The position numbers and the translations under genes are program-made. From JBCCFC01 sp965213595 (GTDB lineage: Bacteria > Chloroflexota > Anaerolineae > Caldilineales > Caldilineaceae), in the NCBI GenBank assembly GCA_965213595.1, contig CBDBZO010000004.1:186001-250000 (forward strand): a stretch of DNA of 64,000 bases. Reading direction: 5' to 3'. Of the stretch, positions 1-9,084 are shown one piece after another. The notes below the pieces were generated by a model. The model did no database searches, was not told the origin of the DNA, and was given only the letters and a program-made list of their open reading frames with translations. Position 1 is the first letter of the stretch, and each line of letters opens with the position of its first letter.

Positions 1-24
1 TCTACATCAGGGTTTTCGCTATGG

Positions 25-954
25 CTACCCCACGGCCTCGACCAACCGGGCACGCTCTTCGTCGGACAATAATTGCTCGCCCGCGGCGGCATTTGTCCGC
101 GCCTGTTCCGGCGATTTCGCGCCGGGAATTGTGATCGAAACGGCGGGGTGGCCGGCCGTAAAGGCAATGGCCGCCTGCACCATCTCGGCCCCCGGCTCGA
201 CAACGTCGCGCAGCCGCTGCACCTGCTCGGCCTGCTGCAAAAATTTATCGCGCGCGGGGCCATCGTCGTTCCACTTGGCGCGCACCGTATCCGTAAAGGT
301 GCTCTCCTTGTCGTAGCGGCCGGAAAGCATGCCCTTCGCCAGCGGCCCGCGCACCATCACGGCGATGCCGTGCTCGGCGCAGTAGGGTAGATACTCATCC
401 TCCGGCGCGCGGTTGAGCAGCGAATAATCGACCTGCACGACGCGGCACGTGCCTTCGGCGTTGAAGCGCCTGAGCACGTCCAGACTGTTGGTCGAAATGC
501 CGTAGGCGCGGAGAACGCCCTCGTCCTTCAGCGCCTCGAAGCCTTCGAGGTAGACCGCGGGCTCTTCCACGCCGCCCTCGTGGCAGAGCACCACGTCGAC
601 GTAGTCCGTGCGCAGGCGGCCCAGAATCGCGTGGCCGCTGATGCGAATGGAGTCCACGCCCGTCTTGGGAATCGCGCCGCCGGTGCGCTTGCCCCAGTTG
701 CCAATTTTGCTGACGATGTAGACCTCGTGGCGAATGCCCGCCAGCGCCCGACCCAGCCGCGTTTCGGACAGGCCGTTGGGGATGCCGTAGGATTCGGCGG
801 TGTCAAAAAGGTTCATGCCGCTGTCGTAGGCGGCGCGAATCGTCGACCAAGCGGTGGCGTCGTCGATCTCGCCCCACTGGTTGCCGATGTTCCACGTGCC
901 GAGGCCGACAACCGAGACGGGCCAGCCCAGTTGGCCGAAGGGTTTGGTTTGCAT
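25..954 (-). CDS. Aldo/keto reductase
   Basis: This 309-residue protein is a cytosolic NAD(P)H-dependent aldo/keto reductase, predicted to reduce aldehydes or ketones; the substrate is unknown. The catalytic tetrad can be read as D51, Y56 (FDTAESYG), K83 (VSKIG) and H125 (VLCHEGG). Length and the C-terminal cofactor-binding segment (SITIPGAKSPEQA) are normal for the family. The ATG at 954 has an AGAGGAT ribosome site just upstream. It is transcribed away from the glycan genes and looks monocistronic. The family is clear, the substrate is not. Confidence 0.93.
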   Translation of the reverse strand: MQTKPFGQLGWPVSVVGLGTWNIGNQWGEIDDATAWSTIRAAYDSGMNLFDTAESYGIPNGLSETRLGRALAGIRHEVYIVSKIGNWGKRTGGAIPKTGVDSIRISGHAILGRLRTDYVDVVLCHEGGVEEPAVYLEGFEALKDEGVLRAYGISTNSLDVLRRFNAEGTCRVVQVDYSLLNRAPEDEYLPYCAEHGIAVMVRGPLAKGMLSGRYDKESTFTDTVRAKWNDDGPARDKFLQQAEQVQRLRDVVEPGAEMVQAAIAFTAGHPAVSITIPGAKSPEQARTNAAAGEQLLSDEERARLVEAVG

Positions 955-972
955 AAAGGTATCCTCTTTGAA

Positions 973-1001
973 TCAAGTAGCAATCAGGTCAAGTAGCAAT
1001 C
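973..1001. repeat. Tandem 13-bp direct repeat upstream of the aldo/keto reductase
   Basis: TCAAGTAGCAATC occurs at 973-985 and again at 989-1001, a 16-bp period, 19-47 bp upstream of the reductase start. The spacing of about 1.5 helical turns and the position fit an operator, or may be a chance slippage duplication. No regulator gene is adjacent. Confidence 0.45.
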
Positions 1002-1165
1002 GCGTGCAGAGAACCCCTCGCATACGATTGTTGTATCATGGTACAAGCCGGTTATTTGATTTTACCCGATGGCGACGGAATGTTCAATCCGAGCGCAGGA
1101 GCAGGGGTGTATTTCGGTTGGGGGCAGCTTCGGCAGAGGGCAACATGGCAGGGTGCGGCCCACCG

Positions 1166-1260
1166 GACCCTCCCCCAAACTCCCTTTCCTCAGAGGAAAG
1201 GGAGTTTCACCCGACTCGTTACCCACGAATCAGCAGCGAGGGGGAGAGGTTGAACGCCCC
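1166..1260. repeat. Palindromic C-rich intergenic repeat (CACCCGACTCGTT type), copy 1
   Basis: Part of the 499-bp gap 955-1453. It holds a near-perfect hairpin (AACTCCCTTTCCTC and its complement, about 1178-1206), then CACCCGACTCGTT and a terminal GAGGTTGAACGCCCC. The same order of motifs recurs at 61401-61495, so this is a dispersed element, not a simple terminator. No protein-coding gene is visible in the rest of the gap. Confidence 0.7.
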
Positions 1261-1371
1261 GGCGACGCGGCTTCCCCCCAAACTGAAACGCACCTGCAGG
1301 ATCAGGCGCGGCGCGTCCGGGCCAAAGGAGCTGGGGCCAGCGCTTATGCTGCGTATCAATTCCGACAATCG

Positions 1372-1400
1372 TTGCACAATTCTCGCCACGGTGCTAAGAT
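1372..1400 (+). promoter_or_regulatory. Sigma70-type promoter for the enolase-superfamily gene
   Basis: TTGCAC at 1372-1377 and TAAGAT at 1395-1400 are separated by exactly 17 bp, giving a predicted transcript start about 45 bp before the ATG at 1454. It would drive the enolase-superfamily gene and the overlapping GT2 gene. This is a sequence match only. Confidence 0.6.
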
Positions 1401-1453
1401 CGCGCCATCATTTAATTCCCATAAAGTCTAATTTCCACCAAAGGAGTTCCCCC

Positions 1454-2617
1454 ATGAAAATTACGCGCATTCGCACCGCCGCCTCCAAGGGGCACGGCAA
1501 GGGCGGTCACGTTTGGGTTAAAATTGAGACGGATGCGGGCGTGACGGGCATTGGCGAGTGCGTCCACGGCGGCAAGCAGGCCATCGCCATCATCCACTAT
1601 CTCGAAGAGCGCCTGATCGGGCGCGACCCCTTCGCCATCGATGCTATCTTCGAGGAGATGCGCCGCGGCCACGTCTTCGATGGCGGCATCGCCGGCGCGC
1701 TGATCACGGCGCTGACGGCCATCGACATCGCGCTGCACGACCTCAAGGGCAAGGCACTCGGCGTGCCCGTTTACGAGCTGCTGGGCGGCAAGTTCCGGGA
1801 CAAGGTGCGCGTTTACGCGGACTGCCAGGTGGAGCCGGGGATGAACTTTGATGAGATTCAGCAGGTGGTCGATCACGTGCTGGAGCGGGGCTTTACCGCG
1901 CTCAAGATCGACGTCGACATCCACGCCTACGGCCACCACGGCACGGAAATGGAGGGCTTTACCAAGGATGCCTTCAACATGACCGCGGGCCAGTGGGAGC
2001 ACGAGCGCATGGTGCAGCTCGTCGACATGGTCACCACCGCGGCGGGGCGCGACATCGACGTGGCGGCGGACGTGCACACCCGGCTGGACGTGCCCAGCGC
2101 CATCCGCCTCGCGCGCGACCTGGAGCCCTACCACCTGATGTGGCTGGAGGAGCCCGTGCCCGCCGAGAACGTGCGCGCCATGCGCGAAGTCAAGCGCTCG
2201 ACGACCACGCCAATCTGCGCCGGCGAAAATCTCTACCTCGCCCACGGCTTCCGCGATCTGGTTGAGCAGCAGGCCGTCGACATCATCATGCCCGATCTGC
2301 CCAAGTGCGGCGGCTTGGCGCAGGGGCGGCGGCAGGCACAGATGGCCGAGCTCTACTACATGGCCTTTGCGCCGCACAACGTCTCCTCGCCGATTGGCAC
2401 GCTCGCCTCGGCCCACGTCTGCGCCAGCGTCCCCAACTTCCTCGTGCTCGAATTCCACTGGCTCCACCGCGACTACTGGACGACCATCATCGAAGAGAAA
2501 ACCGACATCATCAAGGATGGCTACATCCAGATGAGCGACCGCCCCGGCATCGGCGTCGAGCTGGACGAAGAGGTCGCGCGCCAGTACCAAGTTGAGGGGA
2601 CAACGTGGTTTGAGTAG
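1454..2617 (+). CDS. Mandelate racemase/muconate lactonizing enzyme family protein
   Basis: This is a 387-residue enolase-superfamily enzyme, predicted to abstract a proton alpha to a carboxylate, most likely as a sugar-acid dehydratase or racemase. Residues fitting the active site are K151 in FTALKID, metal ligands D206 (AADVH), E232 (WLEEP) and E258 (AGEN), and H308 (APHN). The reading frame is open for 600 bases upstream, but the start at 1454 is fixed by AAGGAG at 1441-1446 and by the family N-terminus MKITRIR. The gene ends 8 bp inside the next gene. The substrate cannot be told from sequence alone; it may make a sugar precursor for the glycan block. Confidence 0.93.
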   Translation: MKITRIRTAASKGHGKGGHVWVKIETDAGVTGIGECVHGGKQAIAIIHYLEERLIGRDPFAIDAIFEEMRRGHVFDGGIAGALITALTAIDIALHDLKGKALGVPVYELLGGKFRDKVRVYADCQVEPGMNFDEIQQVVDHVLERGFTALKIDVDIHAYGHHGTEMEGFTKDAFNMTAGQWEHERMVQLVDMVTTAAGRDIDVAADVHTRLDVPSAIRLARDLEPYHLMWLEEPVPAENVRAMREVKRSTTTPICAGENLYLAHGFRDLVEQQAVDIIMPDLPKCGGLAQGRRQAQMAELYYMAFAPHNVSSPIGTLASAHVCASVPNFLVLEFHWLHRDYWTTIIEEKTDIIKDGYIQMSDRPGIGVELDEEVARQYQVEGTTWFE

Positions 2618-4004
2618 CCCGCCCTCTTCCGCCCTGGCCGTCATCCTCCCCGCCTGGAACGGGGCTGATTTTCTCGCTGCCTGCCTGCACGCCCTGCTGG
2701 AGCAGAACGCGCCGCTCGCCGTCACCGTCGTCGACAACGCCTCGACCGACAACTCGGTCGCCGTCGTGCGCGACGTGATGGCGAGCGCACCCGAACGGAT
2801 CAGGCTGATCGAGAACGGCTACAACCTCGGCTTTGCGGGCGGCTGCAACGTCGGCCTGCGCCATGCCCTATCGACCGACGCCAACATTTTTGTCCTGCTC
2901 AACCAGGACACGGTTGTGCAGGCAGGCTGGGCACGGGCCATTGTCGACACCTTCGCCGAGCGCGAAGAGGCGGGCATTGTCGGCTGCCAAATTCTCGCGC
3001 CGGACAGCACGCTCCAACATGCTGGCGCCGCACTCGATCCGATCAGCGCCCTCAGCACGCCGATTACCGACCCGGCGCTGGCCGACAAGTTTCGCGTCCT
3101 GCACGAGATGGACTACGTCACCGGCGCGGCTTTTGCGATTCACCGCCGCGTTGTCGACAAAATTGGCTGTCTGGATGAAGAGTTTTACCCGGCCTACTAC
3201 GAGGAGACGGACTACTGCTGGCGCGCCCGCCGCGCGGGCTTTGAGGTGCTCTATCAGCCGCACGCCGGCGCCGTCCACGCCGAAGCGCACCGGCTCGACC
3301 TGCACAGCTTCGCCCGCCTCGCCGCCGTCCACCGCCACCGGCTGCGCTTCGTGCTGCGCCATTTTGACGCCGCCGCCCTGCACGCGCTCTTCGCCCACGA
3401 GCGGGAGACCCTCGCCAGCGCCCTCTGGCTGGACGACGCCGTCGCCCGCGGGCGCGCCTGTGGAGAAAGTTTGCTGCGCCTGCCCGACATTATCGCCGCC
3501 CGCCGCGACGACGTCACCCTGGGCGAGCCGCTGGCGGCGGAAAGCGTGCGCTGGCTGCTCGACACGCTGCCCCAGCTGCGCGACCTCGCCCACCGCCGCG
3601 CCCACCGCCTGCTGGTCGACCCCGCCGCCGCGCCAACCGCCATGCCGGACGCCGCCGACGGCTTCGTCGATCTGCGCGACGCGTGGACGCAGCCCGTGAC
3701 GCAGTCGCTCTCGGCGCTGATTGGTGCGCTGGAGGAAAATCACAGGCTGCGCGAACACGATTTCGTGGCGCACTCGCCGTTCGTGGGTCGCGTCCGCCAG
3801 GCGTGGGCCAACGTCGCCGCGCGCTGGCTTGTGCGGCCAATCATCGAGCAGCAGACGGCGCTTAACGCCCAGGTAGCCCAAGCGCTGCGCGAAGTCCAAC
3901 AGCACATCGAACGCCAAGCCCACCGCCAGCGCGCCGATGCCTTTCTTGCCGACGTAAATCGAAGCGCTGCTTCGACCCGCTCCACTGATCCCAAAACACC
4001 GTGA
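2610..4004 (+). CDS. Glycosyltransferase family 2
   Basis: This 464-residue GT-A fold transferase resembles rhamnosyltransferase-like GT2 proteins that build cell-surface glycans. Visible motifs are VILPAWNG, VVDNASTDNS, the DXD-like LLNQDT, and an EETDYCWRARR acceptor-side motif near residue 205. The TTG at 2610 is chosen because GAGGGGA lies 9 bp upstream; an in-frame TTG at 2592 is the alternative. The start overlaps the upstream stop, implying coupling. Residues about 386-430 form an extra helical tail (VGRVRQAWANVAARWLVRP) also seen in the GT4 at 7358-8905. Donor and acceptor are unknown. Confidence 0.9.
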   Translation: MSSPPSSALAVILPAWNGADFLAACLHALLEQNAPLAVTVVDNASTDNSVAVVRDVMASAPERIRLIENGYNLGFAGGCNVGLRHALSTDANIFVLLNQDTVVQAGWARAIVDTFAEREEAGIVGCQILAPDSTLQHAGAALDPISALSTPITDPALADKFRVLHEMDYVTGAAFAIHRRVVDKIGCLDEEFYPAYYEETDYCWRARRAGFEVLYQPHAGAVHAEAHRLDLHSFARLAAVHRHRLRFVLRHFDAAALHALFAHERETLASALWLDDAVARGRACGESLLRLPDIIAARRDDVTLGEPLAAESVRWLLDTLPQLRDLAHRRAHRLLVDPAAAPTAMPDAADGFVDLRDAWTQPVTQSLSALIGALEENHRLREHDFVAHSPFVGRVRQAWANVAARWLVRPIIEQQTALNAQVAQALREVQQHIERQAHRQRADAFLADVNRSAASTRSTDPKTP

Positions 4005-4181
4005 ACAACCGCCAAAAAACCAAGCGCCACTCCCGCGCAGAGTCTATCCACGCGGAGAAGACAAATTACAGCCCCTGGTGCTTCCGATAACGCCCGGCTC
4101 AATCCGCGTCCCCGGCACGCGCTGCACAATCTTGGCCACTCAGCCAGCGTCTAGCGCATGTCGGGGACGCTTTCTCACTTC

Positions 4182-5441
4182 ATGCGCATTCTCGTCTTCA
4201 CCAACTTCTTCCCGCCGGACTATACCGGCGGCGCGGAAGTTTCCATCTACCACTCCGCCCGCGGGCTGATGACGCGCGGCGTCGTCTGCTCCGTGCTTAC
4301 CGTCAACCACCGTCAGCCCGTGCGCGCCAACCAGTGGTTTGACCTCGACGGCCTGCCCGTCCACCGCGTGCGCTTTGATACGCGCCTGCCCGGCGGCAGC
4401 GTCTTCGATCCGCGCGTCTACCAGGCCGTGCGCCGCGAAATTGCCGCGCTGCGGCCCGACGTTGTCCACGTGCACAACGTCTCTGGTGCGTCGCTGGCCC
4501 CCTTTGCCGCCGCCAAATCGATGGGCGTCCCCGTCGTCAACACGCTGCACGACCTGTGGCTGATCTGCCCCTGCAACATGCGCCTCCAGGCCGACGGAAG
4601 CTACTGCGACCCGCGTCGCTGGCCCAACGGCTGCGGCCGCTGCTGGCGACAGAACGACTACTGGGCCGCCGTCCCCCGCCGCCATCAAATTTTTCAAACG
4701 CTCACCCGCGGCGTCGACCGCTTCCTCTCGCCCAGCCAGGCCGTCATCGACCGGCTCGTGGAAACCGGCTACGACCGAGATCGCTTCCGCGTCCTCCGCC
4801 TCGGCTTTGACGACGCGGTGCGCCAAAGCGAGCCGCTGCCGCCCAACGTTGCCCGCGCGATTGCCGAAACGCGCGGTCAGCCCACCATCGTCTTCGCCGG
4901 CGGCGGCACGACGATTAAGGGAGGGCGCGTGGTGCTGGAGGCCGTGCCCAAGCTGGTCGAACAGATCGAGGGCGTGCGCCTGCTTGTGGCGGGCGGCGGC
5001 GATCCGGAGGTGCTCGCCGAATTCGAGCGGCTGCCGCCACCGGCCAGCGAGCAGGTAACGGTGCTGGGTCGCGTGCCCTTCAACGCCATGCGTCCGCTCT
5101 TTGCCGCCGCCGATCTCACCCTCTTCCCCTCGCTGTGGCACGAGAATTCGCCCGTCACCATTTTTGAGAATTTCCAGGTCGGCACGCCGCTCGTTGCCTC
5201 GCGCGTGGGTGGCATTCCCGAATTTATCGACGAGGGCGAAACGGGCTACCTCATCCCGCCCGGCAATGTCGACGCGCTAGTCGCCGCCGCGGTGGGCCAC
5301 TTCGCCCGACAGCCCGTCGAGCGGCGACAGATGCGCCAGCGCTGTGTCGAAACGGTGCGGACGCGGCTGTCGCTGGCGCGGCATCTGGATGCGCTGGAGG
5401 AGGTGTATAAAGAAGTTCTGGCGGGCGCGGAAGAAAGATAA
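4182..5441 (+). CDS. Glycosyltransferase family 4 (glycan block, first)
   Basis: This 419-residue GT-B fold transferase is predicted to add a sugar from a nucleotide donor to a surface glycan. The N-terminus MRILVFTNFFPPDYTGGAEV is the classic GT4 start, so the ATG at 4182 is preferred over the in-frame ATG at 4158; neither has a clear ribosome site. The C-terminal donor domain has FAGGGTTIKGG, then LFPSLWHENSPVTIFE with the conserved EX7E-type glutamates, and VASRVGGIPEFID. A Cys-rich stretch (CPCNM, CGRCW) around residues 130-160 is typical of one GT4 subgroup. It follows the GT2 gene on the same strand. Confidence 0.9.
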   Translation: MRILVFTNFFPPDYTGGAEVSIYHSARGLMTRGVVCSVLTVNHRQPVRANQWFDLDGLPVHRVRFDTRLPGGSVFDPRVYQAVRREIAALRPDVVHVHNVSGASLAPFAAAKSMGVPVVNTLHDLWLICPCNMRLQADGSYCDPRRWPNGCGRCWRQNDYWAAVPRRHQIFQTLTRGVDRFLSPSQAVIDRLVETGYDRDRFRVLRLGFDDAVRQSEPLPPNVARAIAETRGQPTIVFAGGGTTIKGGRVVLEAVPKLVEQIEGVRLLVAGGGDPEVLAEFERLPPPASEQVTVLGRVPFNAMRPLFAAADLTLFPSLWHENSPVTIFENFQVGTPLVASRVGGIPEFIDEGETGYLIPPGNVDALVAAAVGHFARQPVERRQMRQRCVETVRTRLSLARHLDALEEVYKEVLAGAEER

Positions 5442-5443
5442 AG

Positions 5444-5587
5444 TTGTCATTTCGACCGGAGGGAGAAATTTTCACGCGACCCGCACTTTCTCGGACGGTG
5501 TTCCCGTTTGTTAAACTTACGCACTGCTATTTAGCCAGGCTGTTTCGTTTACCACGTCAAGATTTCTCGCATTCGCTCGAAATGATA
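5444..5587. repeat. Inverted-repeat element (TGTCATTTCGA...GAGAAAT type), copy 1
   Basis: The left arm (5444-5472, TGTCATTTCGACCGGAGGG) and right arm (5561-5587) are imperfect inverted repeats. The same pair recurs at 39990-40101, and a right arm alone at 45676-45704. The right arm contains the GAAATGATA that supplies the start codon of the next gene. Confidence 0.75.
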
Positions 5588-6847
5588 GCTCGCCCCCTGC
5601 GCCTCCTCCACGTCACCCACCAGTACGCCCCCGCCATCGGCGGCGCGGAGCGCTACATCACCGATCTTTCCGAGACGCTGGCAGCGCGCGGCCACGCGGT
5701 CGACGTCTTCACCAGCGCCGCCGTGGACGGCAACACCTGGCGCGACGCGCTGACGGCGCGCGAGCAAATCCGCGGCGTCCACGTTCGCCGCTTCCGCAGC
5801 CGACTGCGCGCTCGCTCGGCGTGGCGGCTGCTGGAGTGGGGTAAGCGGCAGTGGCAAACCAACCCGCAGCGTCGACAGCCGCTGGCGGAGGTCGCCGTCT
5901 GGTACGGCAACGGCCCTGTGCTGCCCAATCTTGCACCAACGATTCTGCGCCGCGCCCGCGACTACGACCTCGTCCACATCAGCCAGCTTCACTATGCCCA
6001 CGCGCTGCCCGCTTACTGGGCCGCCAAAGCCCGCGGCCTGCCCGTGGTGCTGACGCCCCACCTGCACGTCGAGCAGCCGGAGACATATGGTGTTGGCTAC
6101 ATGCGCGCGATGCTGCGGGGGGCGGACGCGGTGCTGGCCGTGTCGCGGGCGGAGGCGGATTTTTTGGTGCGCGAGAACTTGTCGACGCGGGTGGTAATCG
6201 GCGGCAATGGGCTGGTGCTGGAGAGATTTCCGCCGCGGAGCCGCGAAGTCGCCCGCGCGCAATTGGGGCTAGGGGAAGATGACTTCGTGGTGCTCTTTTT
6301 GGGACGGAAGACGGCGTACAAGGGGCTGGAGGAAGTGCTGCGGGCGGGGCGTTCGCTACATCCTACCCACCCGCCTATGCAAATTCTTGCCGTCGGCCCG
6401 GAAACCGAGTATTCTCGTGCGCTGTGGCAGGCCCAAGAGAGCCTGGCGCACGTCACCATCCGCGACCGCGTGAGCGACAACGAACGCCTCAACGCCCTCG
6501 CCGCCTGCGACGTGCTCGCGCTGCCCTCGGTGGGCGAAGCCTTTGGCATCGTCTACCTCGAAGCGTGGGCCTACAGCAAGCCCGTGATCGGCGCCGACAT
6601 CGAGGCCGTCGCCTCCGTCATCGACCACGGCGTCAACGGCTACCTGGTCGACCCGCGCCAGCCCGGCGACTTGGCCCATCGCCTGCGTGAGCTGATGGCG
6701 CAGCCGGAGCTGGCCCGGTCGCTGGGCGCGGCGGGGCGGGCGAAGCTGGAGCGGCGCTACACGATGGAGCGCATCGCGGACGTGGTCGAGGGGACGTATG
6801 CGCGGGTGCTGCGGCGGAAGAAATCAACCGCGGATAGACGCGGATAA
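5582..6847 (+). CDS. Glycosyltransferase family 4 (glycan block, second)
   Basis: This 421-residue GT-B transferase starts LRLLHVTHQYAPAIGGAERY a few residues after the ATG at 5582. Donor-domain motifs are VVLFLGRKTAYKGLEEVL, then LPSVGEAFGIVYLEAWAYSKPVIG with the EX7E glutamates. The frame is open for 46 codons upstream, but that part is the inverted repeat at 5444-5587 and looks nothing like a GT4 N-terminus; the ATG therefore lies inside the repeat arm. It probably acts on the same glycan as its neighbours. The end is followed by a half repeat (GCGGATAGACGCGGATAAACGC, about 6830). Confidence 0.9.
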   Translation: MIARPLRLLHVTHQYAPAIGGAERYITDLSETLAARGHAVDVFTSAAVDGNTWRDALTAREQIRGVHVRRFRSRLRARSAWRLLEWGKRQWQTNPQRRQPLAEVAVWYGNGPVLPNLAPTILRRARDYDLVHISQLHYAHALPAYWAAKARGLPVVLTPHLHVEQPETYGVGYMRAMLRGADAVLAVSRAEADFLVRENLSTRVVIGGNGLVLERFPPRSREVARAQLGLGEDDFVVLFLGRKTAYKGLEEVLRAGRSLHPTHPPMQILAVGPETEYSRALWQAQESLAHVTIRDRVSDNERLNALAACDVLALPSVGEAFGIVYLEAWAYSKPVIGADIEAVASVIDHGVNGYLVDPRQPGDLAHRLRELMAQPELARSLGAAGRAKLERRYTMERIADVVEGTYARVLRRKKSTADRRG

Positions 6848-7357
6848 ACGCGAATGGGCGGCAAACGTAGGCGGCAAACGTAGGCAGCTACTAGAAAACG
6901 CTTAGAGAGAGCGCAGGTCGTGGAGGCGTCAAGACTTGTCATGCCCGCCGGGTACCCTCTGGGTGCGCAATGGCGTTAAGTTAGGGTTTGCTCGTTCCAC
7001 GCTCTGCGTGGAATGCGCTGCCGGGAGGCTCCGCCTCCCTCTGGAGGCAGAGCCTCCTGATTGGATTTCCAGGCAGAGCCTGGGAACCAGATTGCTCAAT
7101 TTAACGCCATCGCGCACAGGCGGGAATCCATGCGCAATCCACGAACCAAGTGCGTAGAAAACCAATCAAGGTCATTTCTTGCCTTTTGCTGTACGGCCAG
7201 TGTTTGGTGGCTATTAAGAAGCGCTCTATAGCCGAACGGGTCAGCGGAACCGTTAAACTTTGTCATGCCCGCATGGTCATTGACCCGTCATTGTAATTAA
7301 TTCTCCGAAAGGCGGACTTTCCCGTGCGGCTGCAAGCCGCACCTACTGTCGAACGTT
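6848..7357. other. 510-bp gene-free stretch made of repeats
   Basis: No convincing gene is present. It holds the 153-bp inverted-repeat element at 6964-7116, a 31-bp sequence (6917-6947, GTCGTGGAGGCGTCAAGAC...) that recurs with two mismatches at 18600-18630, and a TTGTCATGCCCGC motif at 6937 and again near 7261. The last 30 bp contain GCGGCTGCAAGCCGC, a short hairpin, just before the next ATG. Confidence 0.6.
6964..7116. repeat. 153-bp element with GCGCAATGGCGTTAA terminal inverted repeats, copy 1
   Basis: TGCGCAATGGCGTTAAGTTA (6964-6983) is matched by a near-complement at 7098-7116. Inside are hairpins TTCCACGC...GCGTGGAA and GGAGGCTCCGCCTCC. The same structure occurs at 48578-48729, 41 kb away, with better conserved ends. 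This fits a non-autonomous mobile or REP-like element. Confidence 0.75.
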
Positions 7358-8905
7358 ATGCAAATCAGCCTCCTCAACGTCAACCTCGTCGGGCGTGACG
7401 CCATCGGCCAGAATCTCATCCACCAGCTGCGCTTCTTCCAGCGGCGGGGCGACGACGTGCAAATCTACGTCGAATCCGCGCCCGACGGCGTGCCGGAGGA
7501 CGTGCTGTCCGCGACCCGCGTCGTCACCATGGGCGATCTGCTGGCGCGGCGCGACGCGCACTTTGCCGGCTCCGACCTCTACGTCTACCACTATCCGGGT
7601 CGCTACACGCTGCTGGAGAGCATGAAGCGGCTGGATCGCGGTGCGGTGATCTTTTGCTTCCACAACGTGACGCCGCCGGAAATGTGGGGCCACGCCGAGC
7701 AGCGCGCCGCGCTGGAGCACGACGTGGCGGGCATCGATAAGCTCGCGCCCTACGCCGATCTGCTCGTGGCGGACAGCCAATTTAACGCCGACCAGCTGAT
7801 TCACGACCACGGCGTGGATGCCTCGCGCGTGCGCACCGTGCCGCTGGCCGTGCCGCTGGATCGCTTTCGCCCCGGCCCGCCGGACGAGAAATTGCTGGAT
7901 CAGCACAAGCTCGACGGCAAGCACGTCATTCTCTTCGTCGGCCGCATGGCGCACAACAAGCGCGTGGACCTGCTGATCGAGGCGCTGCCCCAGGTGCGCG
8001 CGCAAATCCCCACGGCCACGCTCCTGCTCGTCGGCGACGACCGCAGCAACGACGCCTTCCGCGAAAACGTCGTCGCCATGAGGGCGCAGGCCGAGCGGCT
8101 CGGCGTGGCCGATGCCGCGATTTTTGCGGGACCGGTGGCGATGCTGCCGCCCTACTTCAATTTGGCCGACGTTTACGCCACGGCCAGCCTGCACGAGGGC
8201 TTTGGCGTGCCGCTGCTGGAGGCAATGGCGTCTGGCGTGCCCGTGGTCGCCAGCGACGCGACGGCCCATCCGTGGGTGGCGGGCGAGGCGGCGCTGCTCG
8301 TGCCGCCGGGGGAGGTCGACGCGCTGGCGGCGTCGATTGTGCGCGTGCTGGCGGACGGTGGGCTGCGGGCCGATCTCATCCAGCGGGGCTTGGCGCGCGC
8401 GGCGGAATTTTCGCAGGAGCGCTACGACATCCGCTGGACGGAAGCCGTGGCGGAGGCGACGCAGTGGCTGCCCAAAGGCAGATTTCCCGCGCCGCTGGTC
8501 GGCGAGGCAGGGCGGGGCGAGAGCACGGGTGGACAAACGGAGAAGCCGCCGGTCGGGCGATTGCGCGGTGGCGAGATCAGCGATGAACTGGTGCAGGACG
8601 ATCTGGCGCAGCTGGAGCGGGCGGCGGACGTGATGCTGCGCGGCTACGTGGTGCGCTCCGGCGCACCGCTCGTCGGCGGGCTGATCGCGTGGGTGCGGCG
8701 CAACCTCACCTCGCACCTGCGCGAGCCCTACGTCGACCCAACCTTTCGCAGGCAGGAGACCTTTAACTGGCAGGCGGTGCAGATGGTGCGCGTGCTGGCC
8801 CAGCGCCAGGCCGCGCTGGAGGCGGAGATCGCGTCGCTGCGGGCGCAGTTGGGCGAGCCAAGGATCGATGCAGGCGATGGGAAGCAGGGAAAAGATCGAT
8901 TGTAG
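7358..8905 (+). CDS. Glycosyltransferase family 4 with C-terminal helical tail
   Basis: This 515-residue protein has a GT-B core over residues 1-375: a VSATR-type N-domain, then ILFVGRMAHNKRVDLLIEAL, and YATASLHEGFGVPLLEAMASGVPVV, which carries the GT4 E-x7-E. It then continues for about 140 residues with SGAPLVGGLIAWVRR and a closing coiled coil (LAQRQAALEAEIASLRAQL). The tail resembles that of the GT2 at 2610-4004. The start at 7358 fits the family (MQISLLNVNLVG). It probably works in the same glycan pathway; the tail may mediate membrane or partner binding, which is inference. Confidence 0.9.
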   Translation: MQISLLNVNLVGRDAIGQNLIHQLRFFQRRGDDVQIYVESAPDGVPEDVLSATRVVTMGDLLARRDAHFAGSDLYVYHYPGRYTLLESMKRLDRGAVIFCFHNVTPPEMWGHAEQRAALEHDVAGIDKLAPYADLLVADSQFNADQLIHDHGVDASRVRTVPLAVPLDRFRPGPPDEKLLDQHKLDGKHVILFVGRMAHNKRVDLLIEALPQVRAQIPTATLLLVGDDRSNDAFRENVVAMRAQAERLGVADAAIFAGPVAMLPPYFNLADVYATASLHEGFGVPLLEAMASGVPVVASDATAHPWVAGEAALLVPPGEVDALAASIVRVLADGGLRADLIQRGLARAAEFSQERYDIRWTEAVAEATQWLPKGRFPAPLVGEAGRGESTGGQTEKPPVGRLRGGEISDELVQDDLAQLERAADVMLRGYVVRSGAPLVGGLIAWVRRNLTSHLREPYVDPTFRRQETFNWQAVQMVRVLAQRQAALEAEIASLRAQLGEPRIDAGDGKQGKDRL

Positions 8906-9084
8906 CACCAAGGCTGTGTTAAGATGGCAGGCGCTGGTAGCGGCGAACGTCCGGCCAGTTCAACAAGCGACCAAGCAGTTAGGCCCAGTGCGCCGAAGCA
9001 TACCACGCCCATCCGAATCTTCAGCCGCTGAGCGTTAGTCGCCAGCAGGCGAAGCGGCTCGTGACCGTTAACCAAGCACTTTCC

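Noticed and set aside
1412..2752. Long open frame on the minus strand opposite the enolase-superfamily gene
   Set aside because: The plus-strand frame has all active-site motifs and a ribosome site; the minus frame has no recognisable motif and is a GC-rich antisense shadow.
7343..8911. 522-codon minus-strand frame opposite the GT4 gene
   Set aside because: The composition is His/Arg/Ala-rich and motif-free, while the plus strand encodes a clear GT-B transferase.
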